From NCBI GenBank assembly GCA_027625915.1, contig JANTQA010000070.1, forward strand, positions 5,337,001-5,401,000: a stretch of DNA of 64,000 bases. The letters are read 5' to 3'. Below are positions 21,351-33,600 of the stretch, one piece after another; positions within the stretch are counted from its first letter, which is position 1; each line of letters opens with the position of its first letter. Under the pieces are notes generated by a model. That model worked only from the letters and a program-made list of their open reading frames with translations, did no database searches and had not been told where the DNA came from. The position numbers and the translations under genes were made by a program. This DNA comes from Anaeramoeba flamelloides. Its lineage: Eukaryota > Metamonada > Anaeramoebidae.

Positions 21351-22319
21351 GAAATATTACGTTTGATTAACAATCAAAATTTTCATTTGATTATAATCTT
21401 GAAATAAAAATATATTTTTAGAAAAATTAAATATTTTTTAAAGGAAAAAATAATATATTATAAGTCTGTAAAATATTTTTTATTACAAGATTTAGAATAT
21501 TTTTCAATAATGTACTTTTGTTTAAGAATACCAATTTGTGTTGAAACTTTTTTTTTGTTTATTTGATTCTTTTAATAATTTTTTTTTTTACTTATTTAAA
21601 TGATTAATAGAAATCCATAACTAAAGAGCATCTAATCTGTTAGTATTAATAATAAAAAAAAAAGTTCTTTTTTCTTCTTCATGTTTCAATATAATAATCA
21701 ATTCAGTATGGAATATAATATGAAAAGTTAAATTCAATTTCTAAGGTTAACTCGTTGGTTTTTTGAGTATATTTTAGATAATGAATTGAATTTGTGAATA
21801 ATTATCATAAGTTCTTCTAATTATTATGAAATAAAAGTCTTTTTTATTAACAAAATTTTAATAAAAATATCTCGATTTTTTGAGAAACAGTTTTTCCAAT
21901 TTGATATTTCATTTTTCGGATTTCTGTTTTAATAAAAAAAACTTTAAAGAAGAGCAGTAGTCGTTTACTAAAGTGAGAACTTTTTTTAAACTTGAATTAA
22001 GTTTTCAATTTTAAAAATGTGAAAACTAAGTAAAAAGTACTGCTTTTAATCAAATTTTCTGTTTTAATAAAGAGTGTGATCAAGCTTTAAATGTGGTTTT
22101 GGGGATGAACTGTTAAGAAAAGCACTTTTTTAAAAAAAAAATTTTTATTAAAACATACAACTTGAAAAAAGTTTTAATTCTACTTAATACCTAAAAAAAA
22201 AAAAGTTTTCACTTTTTAAAAAAATCTATAAAATTTCAACAATTGTTTATTATTTGTTATTTAGATCAAATAATATATAGGCCTACTCTAAATTAGAAAC
22301 AAAGTTTTTATTTTGAAGC
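21351..22319. other. Gene-free AT-rich spacer with a weak palindrome
   Basis: No coding frame. A loose inverted repeat spans about 21960-22225 (AAAGTGAGAACTTTTTTTAA with TTTTCACTTTTTAAA). The rest is unassigned. Confidence 0.45.
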
Positions 22320-22585
22320 AAAAATTAAACAATCTGTATGTGGTTATTCTAAAAATAGTAATTATTTTTGGTTTTTTGTTTTTCTATTTTTTCAAACAAA
22401 AAAAATAAAAAACAAAAGATCAGATCTTTTGAAAGAAAAATACAATGGGAAAATGAATTCTTTTAAAAATAATATTTTATTTCTCAAGGATACAAAGAAA
22501 AATGCTATCAGTTTAATATACTCCTTGTGATAATAATTATATAATTACTTTTGGAAATAAAAAAATTAAAGTTACTCGCCCTTAA
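22320..22585 (+). repeat. Family M right-end fragment, M3
   Basis: Matches the last part of M2: a block GAAAAATACAATGGGAAAATGAATTC-like region, TAATTATATAATTACTTTTGG and the end GTTACTCGCCCTTAA, compared with GTTACTAGTCCCTTAA in M2. Confidence 0.55.
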
Positions 22586-22714
22586 AGAAAAACAAGAATA
22601 TCGAAGAAGAATTTAGTTTAACTACTTTTTTGGTTTAATTTGGGAATTTAGGATTCTGGATTTTGTTTTCTAGTTTCCAAATTAACAAACTAATAATAAA
22701 ACCAAAAAAATACA

Positions 22715-23200
22715 GAACGAAGATTGTTACTAATCCTCCTTATAAGAATAGTACAATCCATACAAATACTTTCAAGACCTTTTCGAACTTTCAGACTATC
22801 AGTCTGCAAGATTTCAGTCTCTGATATACTTTCAAATTTTTAACACATTTAAAATACTTGAAACAAACCTTGACAAGTCAAAAAAAGGGTAAAGAATAAT
22901 TATTAAAAAAAGATCACATTTTGGATTTAATTGAATTTTTGAGAGTTATCAAAAAGAAAATTATTTGTTACCTTTTAATAACCTGAAAATCTTTTCCATG
23001 AAAACCATAAAGTGAAAAGTTGTCTAAATTATATGTTTTTAAAAATTTTACTTGAAAATTTTTTTTAAATTGAAAGTTATTGAATTTTGATCTTGTAATT
23101 CCTTTTCAAATTTGGAAAAATTTCTGAAAAAACAAAATTGTTCATAAGTAATAAAAGTGACTACAATTTTTGTGCTATTCTTGTTGTGCCTTAAAAGAAA
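22715..23200 (+). promoter_or_regulatory. TAF10 upstream region, homologous to the RPAC1 upstream region (N1)
   Basis: Shares ordered blocks with 27448-28193 and then 30541-30630: CTTTCAAGACCTTTTCGAAC, TCTGCAAGATTTCAGTCTC, GGATTTAATTGAATTTT, AAAGTGAAAAGTTGTC, TTGAAAGTTATTGAATTTT, TTTCAAATTTGGAAAAATTT, and finally TAATAAAAGTGACTACAATT followed by TTTGTGCTATTCTT. The last block lies about 110-150 bp before the TAF10 ATG, so it is likely within the promoter or leader. Confidence 0.75.
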
Positions 23201-23300
23201 AACTTATCATTTTTTTTGCTTTAAACTTTTTAATAATTCCTCGGTTTGTGTCTTCTTTCACAAGTACTCAATTATTTCAATTCTTAACAAACCAATTTAA

Positions 23301-23756
23301 ATGCAACAACGCAATAACGAATTTGTTCCATCCCAAAACCAAACAAGCTGCGAAGATTTCATTGAATTTTTTGAAGTAAACCCAACCATTATCCCTGATT
23401 CGTTGACAAGGCATTATTTATCACAAAGCGGGTTCAATTGCAAAGATCAGCGTCTTGTTCGAATAGTTTCTCTTTCAACACAAAAGTTTCTTTATGAGGT
23501 GTTAAAGGATTCTATTCAATTTACAAGAAGAAGATCCACAAAATTAAGGAGACAAACACGATCGCGAAAAACGGAAAAACTAATTTTAACAAAAAACGAT
23601 CTTGTGGAAGGATTAAAGCAAAATTCTGTTCATATCAACCAACCTCTTTATTTTTCAAACCAATTGCTTCCACAACCAATCCAGCAAAACGATCAAAATA
23701 ATACAAATAATATCTCCACAAATTCGAATCCTCGGAAACGTGGTTTTGATGATTAA
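23301..23756 (+). CDS. TAF10: Transcription initiation factor TFIID subunit 10 (TAF10)
   Basis: 151 aa, intronless. TAF10 is a histone-fold protein shared by TFIID and SAGA; it pairs with TAF3 or TAF8 (TFIID) and SPT7/SUPT7L (SAGA). The conserved stretch runs from residue about 18: FIEFFEVNPTIIPDSLTRHY, then LSQSGFNCKDQRLVRIVSLS, TQKFLYEVLKDSIQFTRRRS, then a basic loop and LTKNDLVEGLKQNSVHINQP for the last helix. This spacing is that of the family. The order PxIPDxLTxxYLxxxGF...D.R..R..SL..QKF is diagnostic. The ATG at 23301 gives a short Gln/Asn-rich N terminus. The C terminus is a Gln/Asn tail ending in a basic patch. An alternative upstream ATG in a different frame (23170) lacks similarity. 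Confidence 0.95.
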   Translation: MQQRNNEFVPSQNQTSCEDFIEFFEVNPTIIPDSLTRHYLSQSGFNCKDQRLVRIVSLSTQKFLYEVLKDSIQFTRRRSTKLRRQTRSRKTEKLILTKNDLVEGLKQNSVHINQPLYFSNQLLPQPIQQNDQNNTNNISTNSNPRKRGFDD

Positions 23757-24367
23757 ACTGATCTTTACTCAGACAAACTATTTGCAAAATGAAATCACAT
23801 CAAAGATCTTGTTGAATAAACTAATTCATTACTTTTTATCAATTTATCTTATTTTTTTTTCCGCATCTTTCTCTTGGGAAATTTGGTTTGTTAAATATTT
23901 TGTGGCAGAATGATTTTTACTTTTGTGAATGAAATAAACACTTTTTTCTCCAATTGGTTCGTCAATAATTTGATTGTTGAGTCTCCGTTATTAATCTCCT
24001 GATCTCGGAATATTTCAATTAGATTAATTACTTTTTAAAGAAAGCCAATGAAATTTTATGCAATGGGGTGGTAAACAATGTTGAAGATGTTTGGAATTCA
24101 TCAGTATTTTTCCTTTTTTTGAAAACAAATTCAATCAAAGTAGGACTACACTTAAATCGACAAGAATTTTTTTCCTTAACAACACTTTTTGTTTTTTTGT
24201 AAATTATTTCACATTGGGAATGTAATAAAAAGATCAAAATCCAATAACATTCAACCTAAAAGTACAAAAATTATGACAGTATTTTAAATAAAACACCATT
24301 TATTCTTTGTAACACAACCCATTTTCTTAAAACATATTTCACATTTGGTTTGAATGAAATATCAAAA
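23757..24367. other. TAF10 3' flank, unassigned
   Basis: Composition is less AT-rich than typical spacer here. A minus-strand 69-codon frame (24028-24237) has gene-like composition, but I do not recognise the product and see no splice partners. I leave it uncalled. Confidence 0.35.
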
Positions 24368-24660
24368 TTAAGGTTTACAATCTCTGAAGAAAATGAAAAA
24401 GGACTTATCTTGCGTAGGGTGTAAGTTCATGTGATTTTGGTTCTTAGGTGATCGATATTTCACTTGGTATTACTCCAAAAAATTTGCTAAAAAATAAAAA
24501 AAATTTTTTTTTTTCCGAAATCCAAATTGAAGAGTTCAAGACTATTAGACTGGTAGATATTTTATAATAAATTTGTGATTTTTGGGTTTTTCAATTGAAA
24601 TTTTTATTTTAGTCTTCGTTTTATTTGGAGCTTTTAAAAAAATTTATTATTTTTTTTTTT
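24368..24660. repeat. Family B left half, B4
   Basis: Starts TTAAGGTTTACAATCTCTGA and continues with GGTTCTTAGGTGATCGATA and CCAAATTGAAGAGTTCAAGA, then stops in a T run. No right arm. Confidence 0.7.
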
Positions 24661-24699
24661 TTTATTCTTGAAAAAAGGTGATTCAACAAAATTAAATAT

Positions 24700-25095
24700 G
24701 TTTGCTTTTAGGTGTTTTCCAGAATTTAAAAGAATTGAGCGAAATCTTTGAAAATTCTCTAAACTTTTGAATTCTGGAAAAGAACTGTTAGATTTTTTTT
24801 AGTTTAGGAATATAAAAAGAAAATTTATGAATTTTTCTTTTTATTTCGAAAATTAAAAAAAAATATTGATACTTGACAACACTTGAAGATACTGTCATTA
24901 GGTTTTCCGAAATTTAAAAGGATAGAGTAAAAAACAAAGAATTTTCTCCATTCTTTTTAATTCTGGAAAAGCTCCATTAGTTTTTTTTTTAATTTAAGAA
25001 ATAAAAAGAAAATTTATTAGATTTTCAGTTTATTTCTTAAATTAAATAAAAAACCTAGGCACTCGACAGCACTATATGGCACTCCGTGAAACTCT
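24700..25095. repeat. Family E hairpin array, locus E3
   Basis: Contains both unit types. Type b: TTTTCCAGAATTTAAAAGAA ... TTGAATTCTGGAAAAG, present twice. Type a: TTTAGGAATATAAAAAGAAAA with AAAATTAAAAAAAA arms, twice. Ends AAAAACCTAGGCACTCGACA with GGCACTCCG words. Confidence 0.75.
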
Positions 25096-25299
25096 AAAAT
25101 TTTATTGAGGGTTTTTTTATCCTAGTTATAATTTAGGCAAGATTATTGTCCAAAAAAATTATTTTTTGTTAGCGTAATTCAATAATATGGGATGTAAAAT
25201 GAAAATTAACTCCTCTATATGATTCAAATACTAGCAAAATAAAACCATAGTAACTGTTTCAGAACAAATCAATAATATAATATAATTTAATTCTTAATA

Positions 25300-25495
25300 T
25301 AGTCAGTTCGGCTTTTAAGGCACAAACTTCGAACAAAATTTAAGGCCCAAAAAAATCTCAAATTAAGGTACAAAATTTGTAATTTTTTTTTTACAATTAA
25401 TTTTACTAGAATCTGAATTTTGTACCTTAATTTGAGATTTTTATTGTAACTTAAATTTGGTTGAAAGTTTGTACCTTAAAAGTGGAACTGACTGT
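25300..25495. mobile_element. Family A palindromic MITE, copy A3
   Basis: AGTCAGTTCGGCTTTTAAGG to CCTTAAAAGTGGAACTGACTG-TA, inner arms AAAAAATCTCAAATTAAGG / CCTTAATTTGAGATTTTTA. The left edge is TATAGTC, the right edge TA. Confidence 0.88.
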
Positions 25496-26959
25496 ATTTT
25501 ATGACATTTATATTCTATATATTTTAAAAAATAATGATTCATATGATATTATAAAGTTATATATTTGAAAGTACAAAATAGTAGTATATAGATAGGTATA
25601 AATAACCCAATTTAGCATCTTTATTCCACATCAATAATTTAACTCATGATTTTTTTTAGGCTAAGGGTGTGTCTTTGGAAATGCCATTTCATATTTAAAT
25701 ACATTAATTGTTATTTAAATTTTCTTTTGATTGTAGATCTTGAATTAATATAAATCGTTAAGACTATTTTATTATTATTTTTTTTTTTACATTTTGTAAT
25801 AATTACATATTTTACAAAATTAAATAATTTTTTTTTTAAATCAAAAATATGAAAATGGAATATTTTATTATTTTTTTAAAATAATCCAGTTTTAATCTAT
25901 CAATATCATCGTAATACTTATTTAAAATTAATTCAAAGAACAATTATTTCCTTTTTTATATATTGTTAGAAAAATAATTGATGTGATTCTTATATCTCTA
26001 CAGAAGTAAATAGTTTAATCATTGTTTTAATTTTAGTAACAGTTTAAATTTCAAAAAATGTGTTCCTTATACTACCTTATATTGATCATAAACAAAAAAA
26101 ATTCTAGGAAATTCAATGAAAATGTAAAACAGTTTTACAACAAACCTTTGACCAAATATTTCAATTCATGGTATCAACCTCGATTTTTTTTGAAAATTAT
26201 TATATCAGAAATTGGTTTAATTCAAACTTCTATATATGGTTTTATTAGAAAATAATTATAAAAATTATAAAATTAAAAATGTCAAATTTATCAGATTTTT
26301 GAAAAATTGTTCAAAATAGGGGATAATTTTATTGAAAAAAAAACCATTAATCCCAAAAGTGATCCAAAGGAAATTATTATTGGATATCTTAAATAATTCA
26401 TTTTTAAATAGAAATTTCTTTCATCTCCTTGAATTAGAAACCATTAAGAGTAGTTTTTTTACTAAAAATTTGAATTATACAATTGATTTGTCATATTAAA
26501 AAACTTTTTAAAAGAAAAAGTATTTTTTTATATAAAAAAATCAAGAAAAATAAATATAAAATGAGAAACATAAATTTAAACACCAAAAATACTCTGAAAA
26601 AAAAAAGAAATATTATAACAATACAACTCTTGAACATTTTATATCAATTTTAAATATTTCAACAATGGTGACAATTTTTGTTCAAATACAAAACAATAAC
26701 AATTGAAAAAGAGAGTGCAACCTTGTTTGACTTAAAAAAATGAAATTTTTGATTAGTATATTAGAAAAACGAACCCCCACAAAACATTTTTCTTTTCAAA
26801 AACTAAAAATTATTTCAAAACTTCGGAAAACAAAATTAGAATATCTTAAAAACTATTCCACAATATCTAAATATTAAAAATATATTGAAATATATTTTTT
26901 TGTTGCTATCCATTTTTCCTAATTTTATAATTTGGCAAAATTATTAAATTTATCTATTT
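25496..26959. other. Gene-free AT-rich spacer
   Basis: No supported gene. A short stretch near 25600-25665 (AATAACCCAATTTAGC, AATTTAACTCATGATTTTTT) resembles one end of family H. A 65-codon ORF at 26058 has no recognisable similarity. Confidence 0.45.
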
Positions 26960-27320
26960 TATAATATTTTGTATTTAAACCACTTTAACTAGATTTTAGA
27001 ATATTACACTATTTTATTATATTTGTTTAAAAACTGTAAATGTTAAATTTAAAAAATAATATTATTGTATTTTTTTTTGTATTTAATAACTTTTAATAGT
27101 TTATACATAAATAAACTCCCTGATAAAATATTTATTATTACTAATTTTTTTTTCAAAATTTTTTTTATAAAAAAAAGCATCTAAAATTCAACAATCTTTA
27201 TTAATAAAAGTCTTGTATAACAAACTAATAATTATTCTATTAATATAATAAATACTTTTAATATTTTAATAATAATAACTTGTATTTCAAACCCCTTTTT
27301 ATAATATTAGGACTATTATC
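26960..27320. repeat. Family O dispersed repeat, copy O1 (inverse copy at 41060-41425)
   Basis: Shares with the reverse complement of 41060-41425 the words TTAAACCACTTTAAC, TATTACACTATTTTATTATA, CAATCTTTATTAATAAAAGT and CTTGTATAAC in the same order. Confidence 0.6.
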
Positions 27321-27447
27321 TAATATTATAGTATTATTATTTTCGGAAATTTTTTTACAATAAAAAAATATAATAAATTAAAAAAAAAAGAAAGAAATAT
27401 AGAAAATAGTTTAATTAAAAAATATAACAAAGTTATAACAATATTTC

Positions 27448-28193
27448 TAAAGAAGATTGCGATTTTATTTATGTTCACAAGAAGAATTGTACAATTCATA
27501 TAAATAATTTCAAGACTTTTTCGAACTTTCAACATGGTCTACAAGATTTTAATCTCAATTATTTTTTCATTTTTTTTCAAATTTCAAATACTTGATACAA
27601 CTTTTAAATCCAAAAAAAAAGGATAAAAAATTGCATTAACAAAAGATATCATTTTGAATTTAATTGAAATTTTCGAAAGTTATTCTAGAAGGAAAATATA
27701 CTGGTATTCGAATAGAGTCAGTTTCACTTTTAAGACACAAACTTTCAACGAAATTTAAGGCACAAAAAAAATCTCAAATTAAGGCACAAAATTTGTAATT
27801 TTTTTTTTACAATTTATTTTTACTAGAATTTGAATTTTGTGGTTTAATTTGAGATTTTTTTTTGTGCCTTAAATTTCGTTGAAAGTTTGTGCCTTAAAAG
27901 TGAAACTGACTGTAATAAATAGGAATAAATTTTCACTTGCTTTTCCATATCTTTCTTTGCTAAATAAAGTTCTTATAAAAAAAGCGGTGTAATTTAAAAA
28001 CTCATTTTGAAAAAAAAAATTGTAAATGAATTGAAAACTTTTCCTATTTATAATTTAAATGCCGGAATTTTTGCTTTTAAGAACCAGAAACTCTTTTAAT
28101 AAAAAACAAAAAACGGAAAGTTGTTCAAATTGCAAGTTTTTCAAAGTTTTAATTGTATAAATTTTTGAATTGAAAGTTATTAGATTTTTATCT
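27448..28193 (+). repeat. N2: left part of RPAC1 upstream region, homologous to N1
   Basis: Same block order as 22715-23110: TTTCAAGACTTTTTCGAAC, TCTACAAGATTTTAATCTC, GAATTTAATTGAAATTTT, CGGAAAGTTGTTC, TTGAAAGTTATTAGATTTTT. It is broken internally by A4 and on the right by M2-B5-B6, after which the homology resumes at 30541. Confidence 0.75.
27713..27914. mobile_element. Family A palindromic MITE, copy A4 (nested in N2)
   Basis: AGTCAGTTTCACTTTTAAGA to CCTTAAAAGTGAAACTGACTG-TA. The best preserved palindrome of the family: inner arms AAAAAATCTCAAATTAAGGC / TTTAATTTGAGATTTTTTTT. N1 gives the empty site. Confidence 0.9.
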
Positions 28194-29420
28194 TTAAGGG
28201 ACTAGTAAAGTAAAAAAAAATTCAAGTAAATTAACTAACAAATTAAAAAAAAAAATTACCGTATCTTTAAATTGAAAAACAAATAGTAAAAATCTGATAT
28301 CTACAATACAGAACTTACTTTAAATACAATTTTCTGAAATGAATTATTGTTTTTCAAAGTCTGATCCATTTTTCTCATTTTTGAAAAGTTCAAAATCCAA
28401 CATATTTCTGAATTATTTCCAAAAAAAATATTTTCTTTGAAAGAAGATCTAAATATTATTGCCTGTAAAGGAAGTGTACCAAAAATACACTTTAAAAATG
28501 AAACCACTAAGTTCGGTAATAACTAAGTTTAAAAAATCTACTTAATCTCAAAAAAAAATACAATAATTATTTTAAACTTTTGTAAAATATAATTTTTTGA
28601 TTCAAAGAACAGACCAAATCAATTTTTTCTTTAGATTGAATGAAAAAATCACAGAAGAAGAACCAAAAAATGAAATTAAAAATTCTCCCAAAATACTTTT
28701 TTAAAAACTGAAAAATTCAACTTCTAATCTAAAGGAAATCTTTTCAATTTGATTATTTATAATCTATAACATATAACCCAATCTAAAAATTACAATAAGT
28801 CATTAACAACCCAAAGATTAAAGATATCAATAGAATTTACTATTATTCCTCAATTTTTTAAAGATTTTTCAACAAATAAAACAATTCAAATGCATATTTC
28901 TAAAAAAAAAAAAAAAATAAATATTATCAAATAGCTAATTTTAATATAAACATTTCCTTGTTTATATATACAATTGATATTTGAAAAAGTATATTGAATA
29001 GTCTTTTAAATTTCAAGAATTTTAATAAATATTTCAGAATAAAATAAAAGTAAAAATTTTTCAGATCTTCAATGAAACAATATTTGATTTATTTTTATTG
29101 TATTTTTAAAATAAGATTAAAGCCACAAGGTTTTCTGTTCATAAATACTCTCAGAAATCACTAAAAGTGAGATTTCTTCAAAATTAAATTTTTTTGCAAA
29201 TTTTTATTTTTCTAATTTGAACCAAAAACCCAAAAAAAAAGGATCTGTTGATCTTTTTAAATGAAAATTCCATTGAAAAAATGAAATTTTTTAAAAATGA
29301 TTATTCATTTCTCTAAAGTTGACAAATGTAATTGTATATCAGGTTTAATTGTATCCTTATGTAAATAATTACTCTATTACCTTTGGGGAAAAAAATAAAA
29401 AAGAGTTACTAGTCCCTTAA
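28194..29420 (+). repeat. Family M TTAA-ended element, copy M2
   Basis: Left TTAAGGGACTAGTAAAG, right GTTACTAGTCCCTTAA: imperfect TIRs of about 15 bp with TTAA at both edges. 1.23 kb. No transposase is recognisable; a 68-codon minus ORF at 28301-28507 is unassigned. It begins exactly where N2 homology to N1 ends, so the insertion boundary is well defined. The right TTAA is shared with B5. Confidence 0.75.
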
Positions 29421-29983
29421 GGTTTACAATCCCTGAAATTTGAAAAAAGATTATCTTGTGTCGTTTGTTCCCACTTGTTAATTTGGTTCTTAGCTGATCG
29501 ATCTAGTACTTGGTATGTATTTTAATAGTAGTTCAAAATTACAATTTTTGACAATTTATTTTTTTTTTTTCCGAAATCCGAATTGAAGAGTTTAAGATTA
29601 ATTAATTGTCTGGAACTTAAGTTATAAAAAAATATGGTTTGTGGGTTGTTGATTGAAATTTTTTTTTTAATTTTGGTTTTATTGGGAGCTTTTAAAAAAA
29701 TTTTATTTTTTCATTTGGTTAATTGACAAAAAAGTAAATCAAGATTTTCTTTTCTACAACCCAAAATTCAAAAGTTATTCTTGAACACCTATCAATCCAT
29801 TAATCTTACACTCTTCAAATCCGATTTTGGTAAAAAAAAAATAAATTGTCAAAAATTTCCATTTTGAACCACTATTAAAATCCATACCAAGCACAAGTTT
29901 GATCAGCTAAGAACCAAATCGATAACTCACTACACCCTACACAAGATAATCTTTTTTCCAGTTTCAGGGATTGTAAACCTTAA
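29417..29983. repeat. Family B element, copy B5
   Basis: TTAAGGTTTACAATCCCTGA to TCAGGGATTGTAAACCTTAA. About 565 bp with long arms: GGTTCTTAGCTGATCGATC pairs with GATCAGCTAAGAACC, and CCGAATTGAAGAGTTTAAG with its complement. A clean family reference copy. Confidence 0.92.
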
Positions 29984-30542
29984 GGATTACAATCCCTGAA
30001 ACTGGAAAAAAGATTATCTTGTATTGGGTGTGCCAACTTGTTATTTTGGTTCTTAGCTGATCGATCCACAACTAAGTTTGGATCGTATAGGTGGTTGAAA
30101 AATGCTATTTTTGTGATTTTATTTTTTTTTTTTCCGAAATCCGAATTGATGAGTCTAAGATTAATTAATTGGAAGATATTTAATTATTAATTGAGTTTTT
30201 TGTTTTCTATGTTGAAATTTTTATTTACGCTTTGTATTATTTGATGCTTATAAAAAAATAAAATTTTTTTATTTACTCCTAATTCTGTAAAAAGAAAATG
30301 ATAATTTCAATTGACAACCCAAAAATTAACACTTTCAATTTAATACCTTCCAGTCAATTAATCTTAGACTAATCAATTCGGATTTCGGAAAAAAAAAAAA
30401 TAAAATCACAAAAATAGCATTTTTCAACCACCTATACGATCCAAACTTAGTTGTGGATCGATCAGCTAAGAACCAAAATAACAAGTTGACATACCCAATA
30501 CAAGATAATCTTTTTTCCAGTTTCAGGGATTGTAAACCTTAA
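29980..30542. repeat. Family B element, copy B6 (abuts B5)
   Basis: Starts TTAAGGATTACAATCCCTGA and ends TCAGGGATTGTAAACCTTAA. The arms here are almost perfect: GATCGATCCACAACTAAGTT pairs with AACTTAGTTGTGGATCGATC. One TTAA (29980-29983) serves as the end of both B5 and B6. It lies about 150 bp upstream of the RPAC1 ATG. Confidence 0.92.
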
Positions 30543-30692
30543 TTACTTTCAAAATTTGGAAAAATTTAAATAAAAAACAAAAGTGTTTTCAATTTAATAA
30601 AAGTGACCACATTTTTTGTTTTATTCTTATTTTCATGTTTTAATTTTGTTTGATTCATTTTTTTTTGATTTTCTTCCTTTTAAAAATTTAAA
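30541..30692 (+). promoter_or_regulatory. RPAC1 promoter-proximal block (homologous to TAF10)
   Basis: TTTCAAAATTTGGAAAAATT, then TAATAAAAGTGACCACATTT and TTTGTTTTATTCTT match the block at 23105-23185 before TAF10 closely. The RPAC1 ATG follows about 75 bp after the block. Confidence 0.7.
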
Positions 30693-33600
30693 ATGTCAAT
30701 TAACGTCGGCAAAGAAAAAATCTCACAAGTTTTAGATGGTGAAATCTTGGAATTCAATCCAAACAATTTCAGTGAAAATTTTTCAATTGAAATCGAGAAA
30801 TTAACCAAAGATCGAATGGAGTTTGTCATGAGGGGAATTGAGGCACCACTTGCAAACGCATTCCGAAGGATTTTACTTTCAGACATCCCAACCATTGCCA
30901 TTGAAACGATCTCAATCAAAAACAATACATCTGTGATCCAAGATGAGGTTTTGGCGCATCGGCTCGGGCTCATCCCTATCAACGTAGATCCTAAGCACTT
31001 TCAATATCGACCAAAGCAACCTTTACAAAAACAAGACAAGAACAGCCGCCCAGAAATTTCAAATGCAACAGAAGAAAACACTTTACTTTTTAATCTTCAT
31101 GTTCGGTGTCTCAAAAAGACCGATTGGGAAAAGATAAAAAAAAGTAGAGAACTGCTTTTACAAAAACAAGAACAAAATAAAGAAATGAACATCGAAAAAG
31201 AGGAAGAAGAGGAAAAAGAAAATAAATTAAATGTTGAAATTGAGTCTGGATCGGAGTCTGAAGATGAACAAGAAGAAAGCGAAATTGATGAACGTGCAAA
31301 AGAGTGTGTCGAAAAAATATTGACACAAAGAGCAAAAACGTTAATCAATCACCGTGTTTTGTCTTCAGACCTTGTTTGGGTACCAATTGGTAACCAACAA
31401 ACATTATTTCCTAAAGGTATAAAGCCTGTTTTACCTGATATTTTGATTGCAAAACTCAACGAAGGACAAGTAAATATTCATTTTTTTTTCATTTCTTTTT
31501 GTTATTTGAACAAAATTTTTTTTTTTTGAATCTTTTTACATTCATCGTTATTCCTGAACAAAAGAAAAACAAAAAACCCTTTCTTGACTGAAGTTACATT
31601 CTTGATTCTTTTACGATTGTTTTTAGCTAATGTTATTTTTTGGTGTTTTTAATTCTTACGTAATTATTATTCCCTCGACAAAATCTTCAAATCTGCAAAT
31701 GGAAAAAAAAAAAAAAAACACAAGGAACTTCGATTCAGAAAAGAATTTTCCTTTTGTTTTTTTTTTTTGAAACAATTTTTGTTTGGATTTCTGTCTTATA
31801 ATTGGAAAAACACTTTTGACTTTCTAAATAAACAGAAAACTTGAGAAAAATAAAACACTAAGCAGGCGAACTTTTCGAACTCACTCTTTAATTAGGTGCC
31901 TTTCACGTTTTTTTTTTTTTCCTCTCATTTTAAATCAGAAAGTTGAATTATCAACTGAATTCTTAAATCAAGAGCACCAAAAATCTACACCCTCTTTGTT
32001 TAACAATTCTATAATATAAGCTCCTCCTTTTTTTTGAAATATTATCAATAATATTTAGCTGCATTTTTTTTACAAATGTTGAAGAAATTAAATTAACTTT
32101 GAAATAGTTACTTTGAACAAAAAAAAGTAAATTTTCTTGGTATTTGAGAAGTTGTAATCTCTTTATTTTTACAATTTAATATAATTGTACTTCTTTGATT
32201 AATGTTTTTTTCAGTTCAAAAAAGTTTTATATTTGCCAAAAATCAATTTAGAAATTGAAAATTCATTTTAGTTGTTTTTCTCAAAATCAAAAAATTGAAT
32301 TTAAAATATCTTTTGATTTTGGATAACCTTTCAATTAAGAACTGGAATTTTGAACATGTTTCATCAGATTTAAACAAAAAAATAATTTTTCAATGATTGT
32401 AAATTCCTATCTTTTTTCAACAAAATGATGAAAATAAAAAATGAAATTTCTTTTAATTTTCAATAACTCTTCAATTAAGACCAACTTTTAAAAAGATCAC
32501 TCAATTAATTTATTTTTTTTAATTTTTAGCTAATTAAAATTTTTAATCAATCTGTAAAAAATTATTTGACAAAAGGAGTCAAATCAAATTGATTCATTGA
32601 TTCAGTTCAAGGCAGTGAAAAAATTTTTTTCCTTCATTTTTTATAAGGAATAAAAACAATTTTTTGCAACTTATGTAAAAAAATATTCTAATCTAGAAAT
32701 TCTTGAAGATATCGATCATTTTCTTTGGGTACTACACTGCCTATTATATGGAAAAAAAATCGAAAAATTTGGATCATGGAATTAATACAGATAAACACAA
32801 ATAATAAGCAATTAAAGAATAATATATCTCGATATTATTCAAAATAAAGACTCATTATTTATTCTATCATTGGTTAATGACAAAGAAATTATGGTTCTAT
32901 ATTGAAATTTCTAAAAAAAAATTTAGAAATTAGGGCAGTACCATAGAGTACCATAGAGCGACGACACTTTTCGTTTAGTTTTTCAAAAATTCAAAATAAT
33001 AGAGAATTTTCAAAGATTTTGCTCAATTCTTTTAAATTCTGGAAAAGCTATTGGCAGTTTTTTTAAATTTCAAAAATAAAAAGAAACATTTTGAAATTTT
33101 CTTTTCATTTCAAAAATTAAAAAAAAACTAACGAAAGTGTCCTTGTTTTTCTTGAGTTTTCTGTTTATTTCTTAAATTAAAAAAACCTATTGGCAAGTGC
33201 CTAGGTTTTTCAAAATTTAAAAGAATAAACCGGAAATTTATTATATTTTCTGTTGATTTCAGAAAAGTTAAAAAAACCTAACAACAAGTGCCCAGGTTTT
33301 TTTTACTTTCAAAAATAAACCGAAAATTTATTAAATTTTATAGTTTATTTCGAAAATTTTAAAAAACCTAACGGCTGTATGAAGAAATTAATTTTCTCCC
33401 TTCAAAAATATAAAAAAAAAAAATAAAAACAATTTTTTACTTTTTACATTATTTTTTCATAAAGAGTTTCTTAAACACAATATTAATTCCAAGAGTGATA
33501 ATATTTATTAAAAAAACTATTTATTTTTTTTTTTTTTTTTATTCATTGAAGGGAGTGATCAAAGATCCTCTTACAGCCGTTAGGTTTTTTTTAATTTTTG

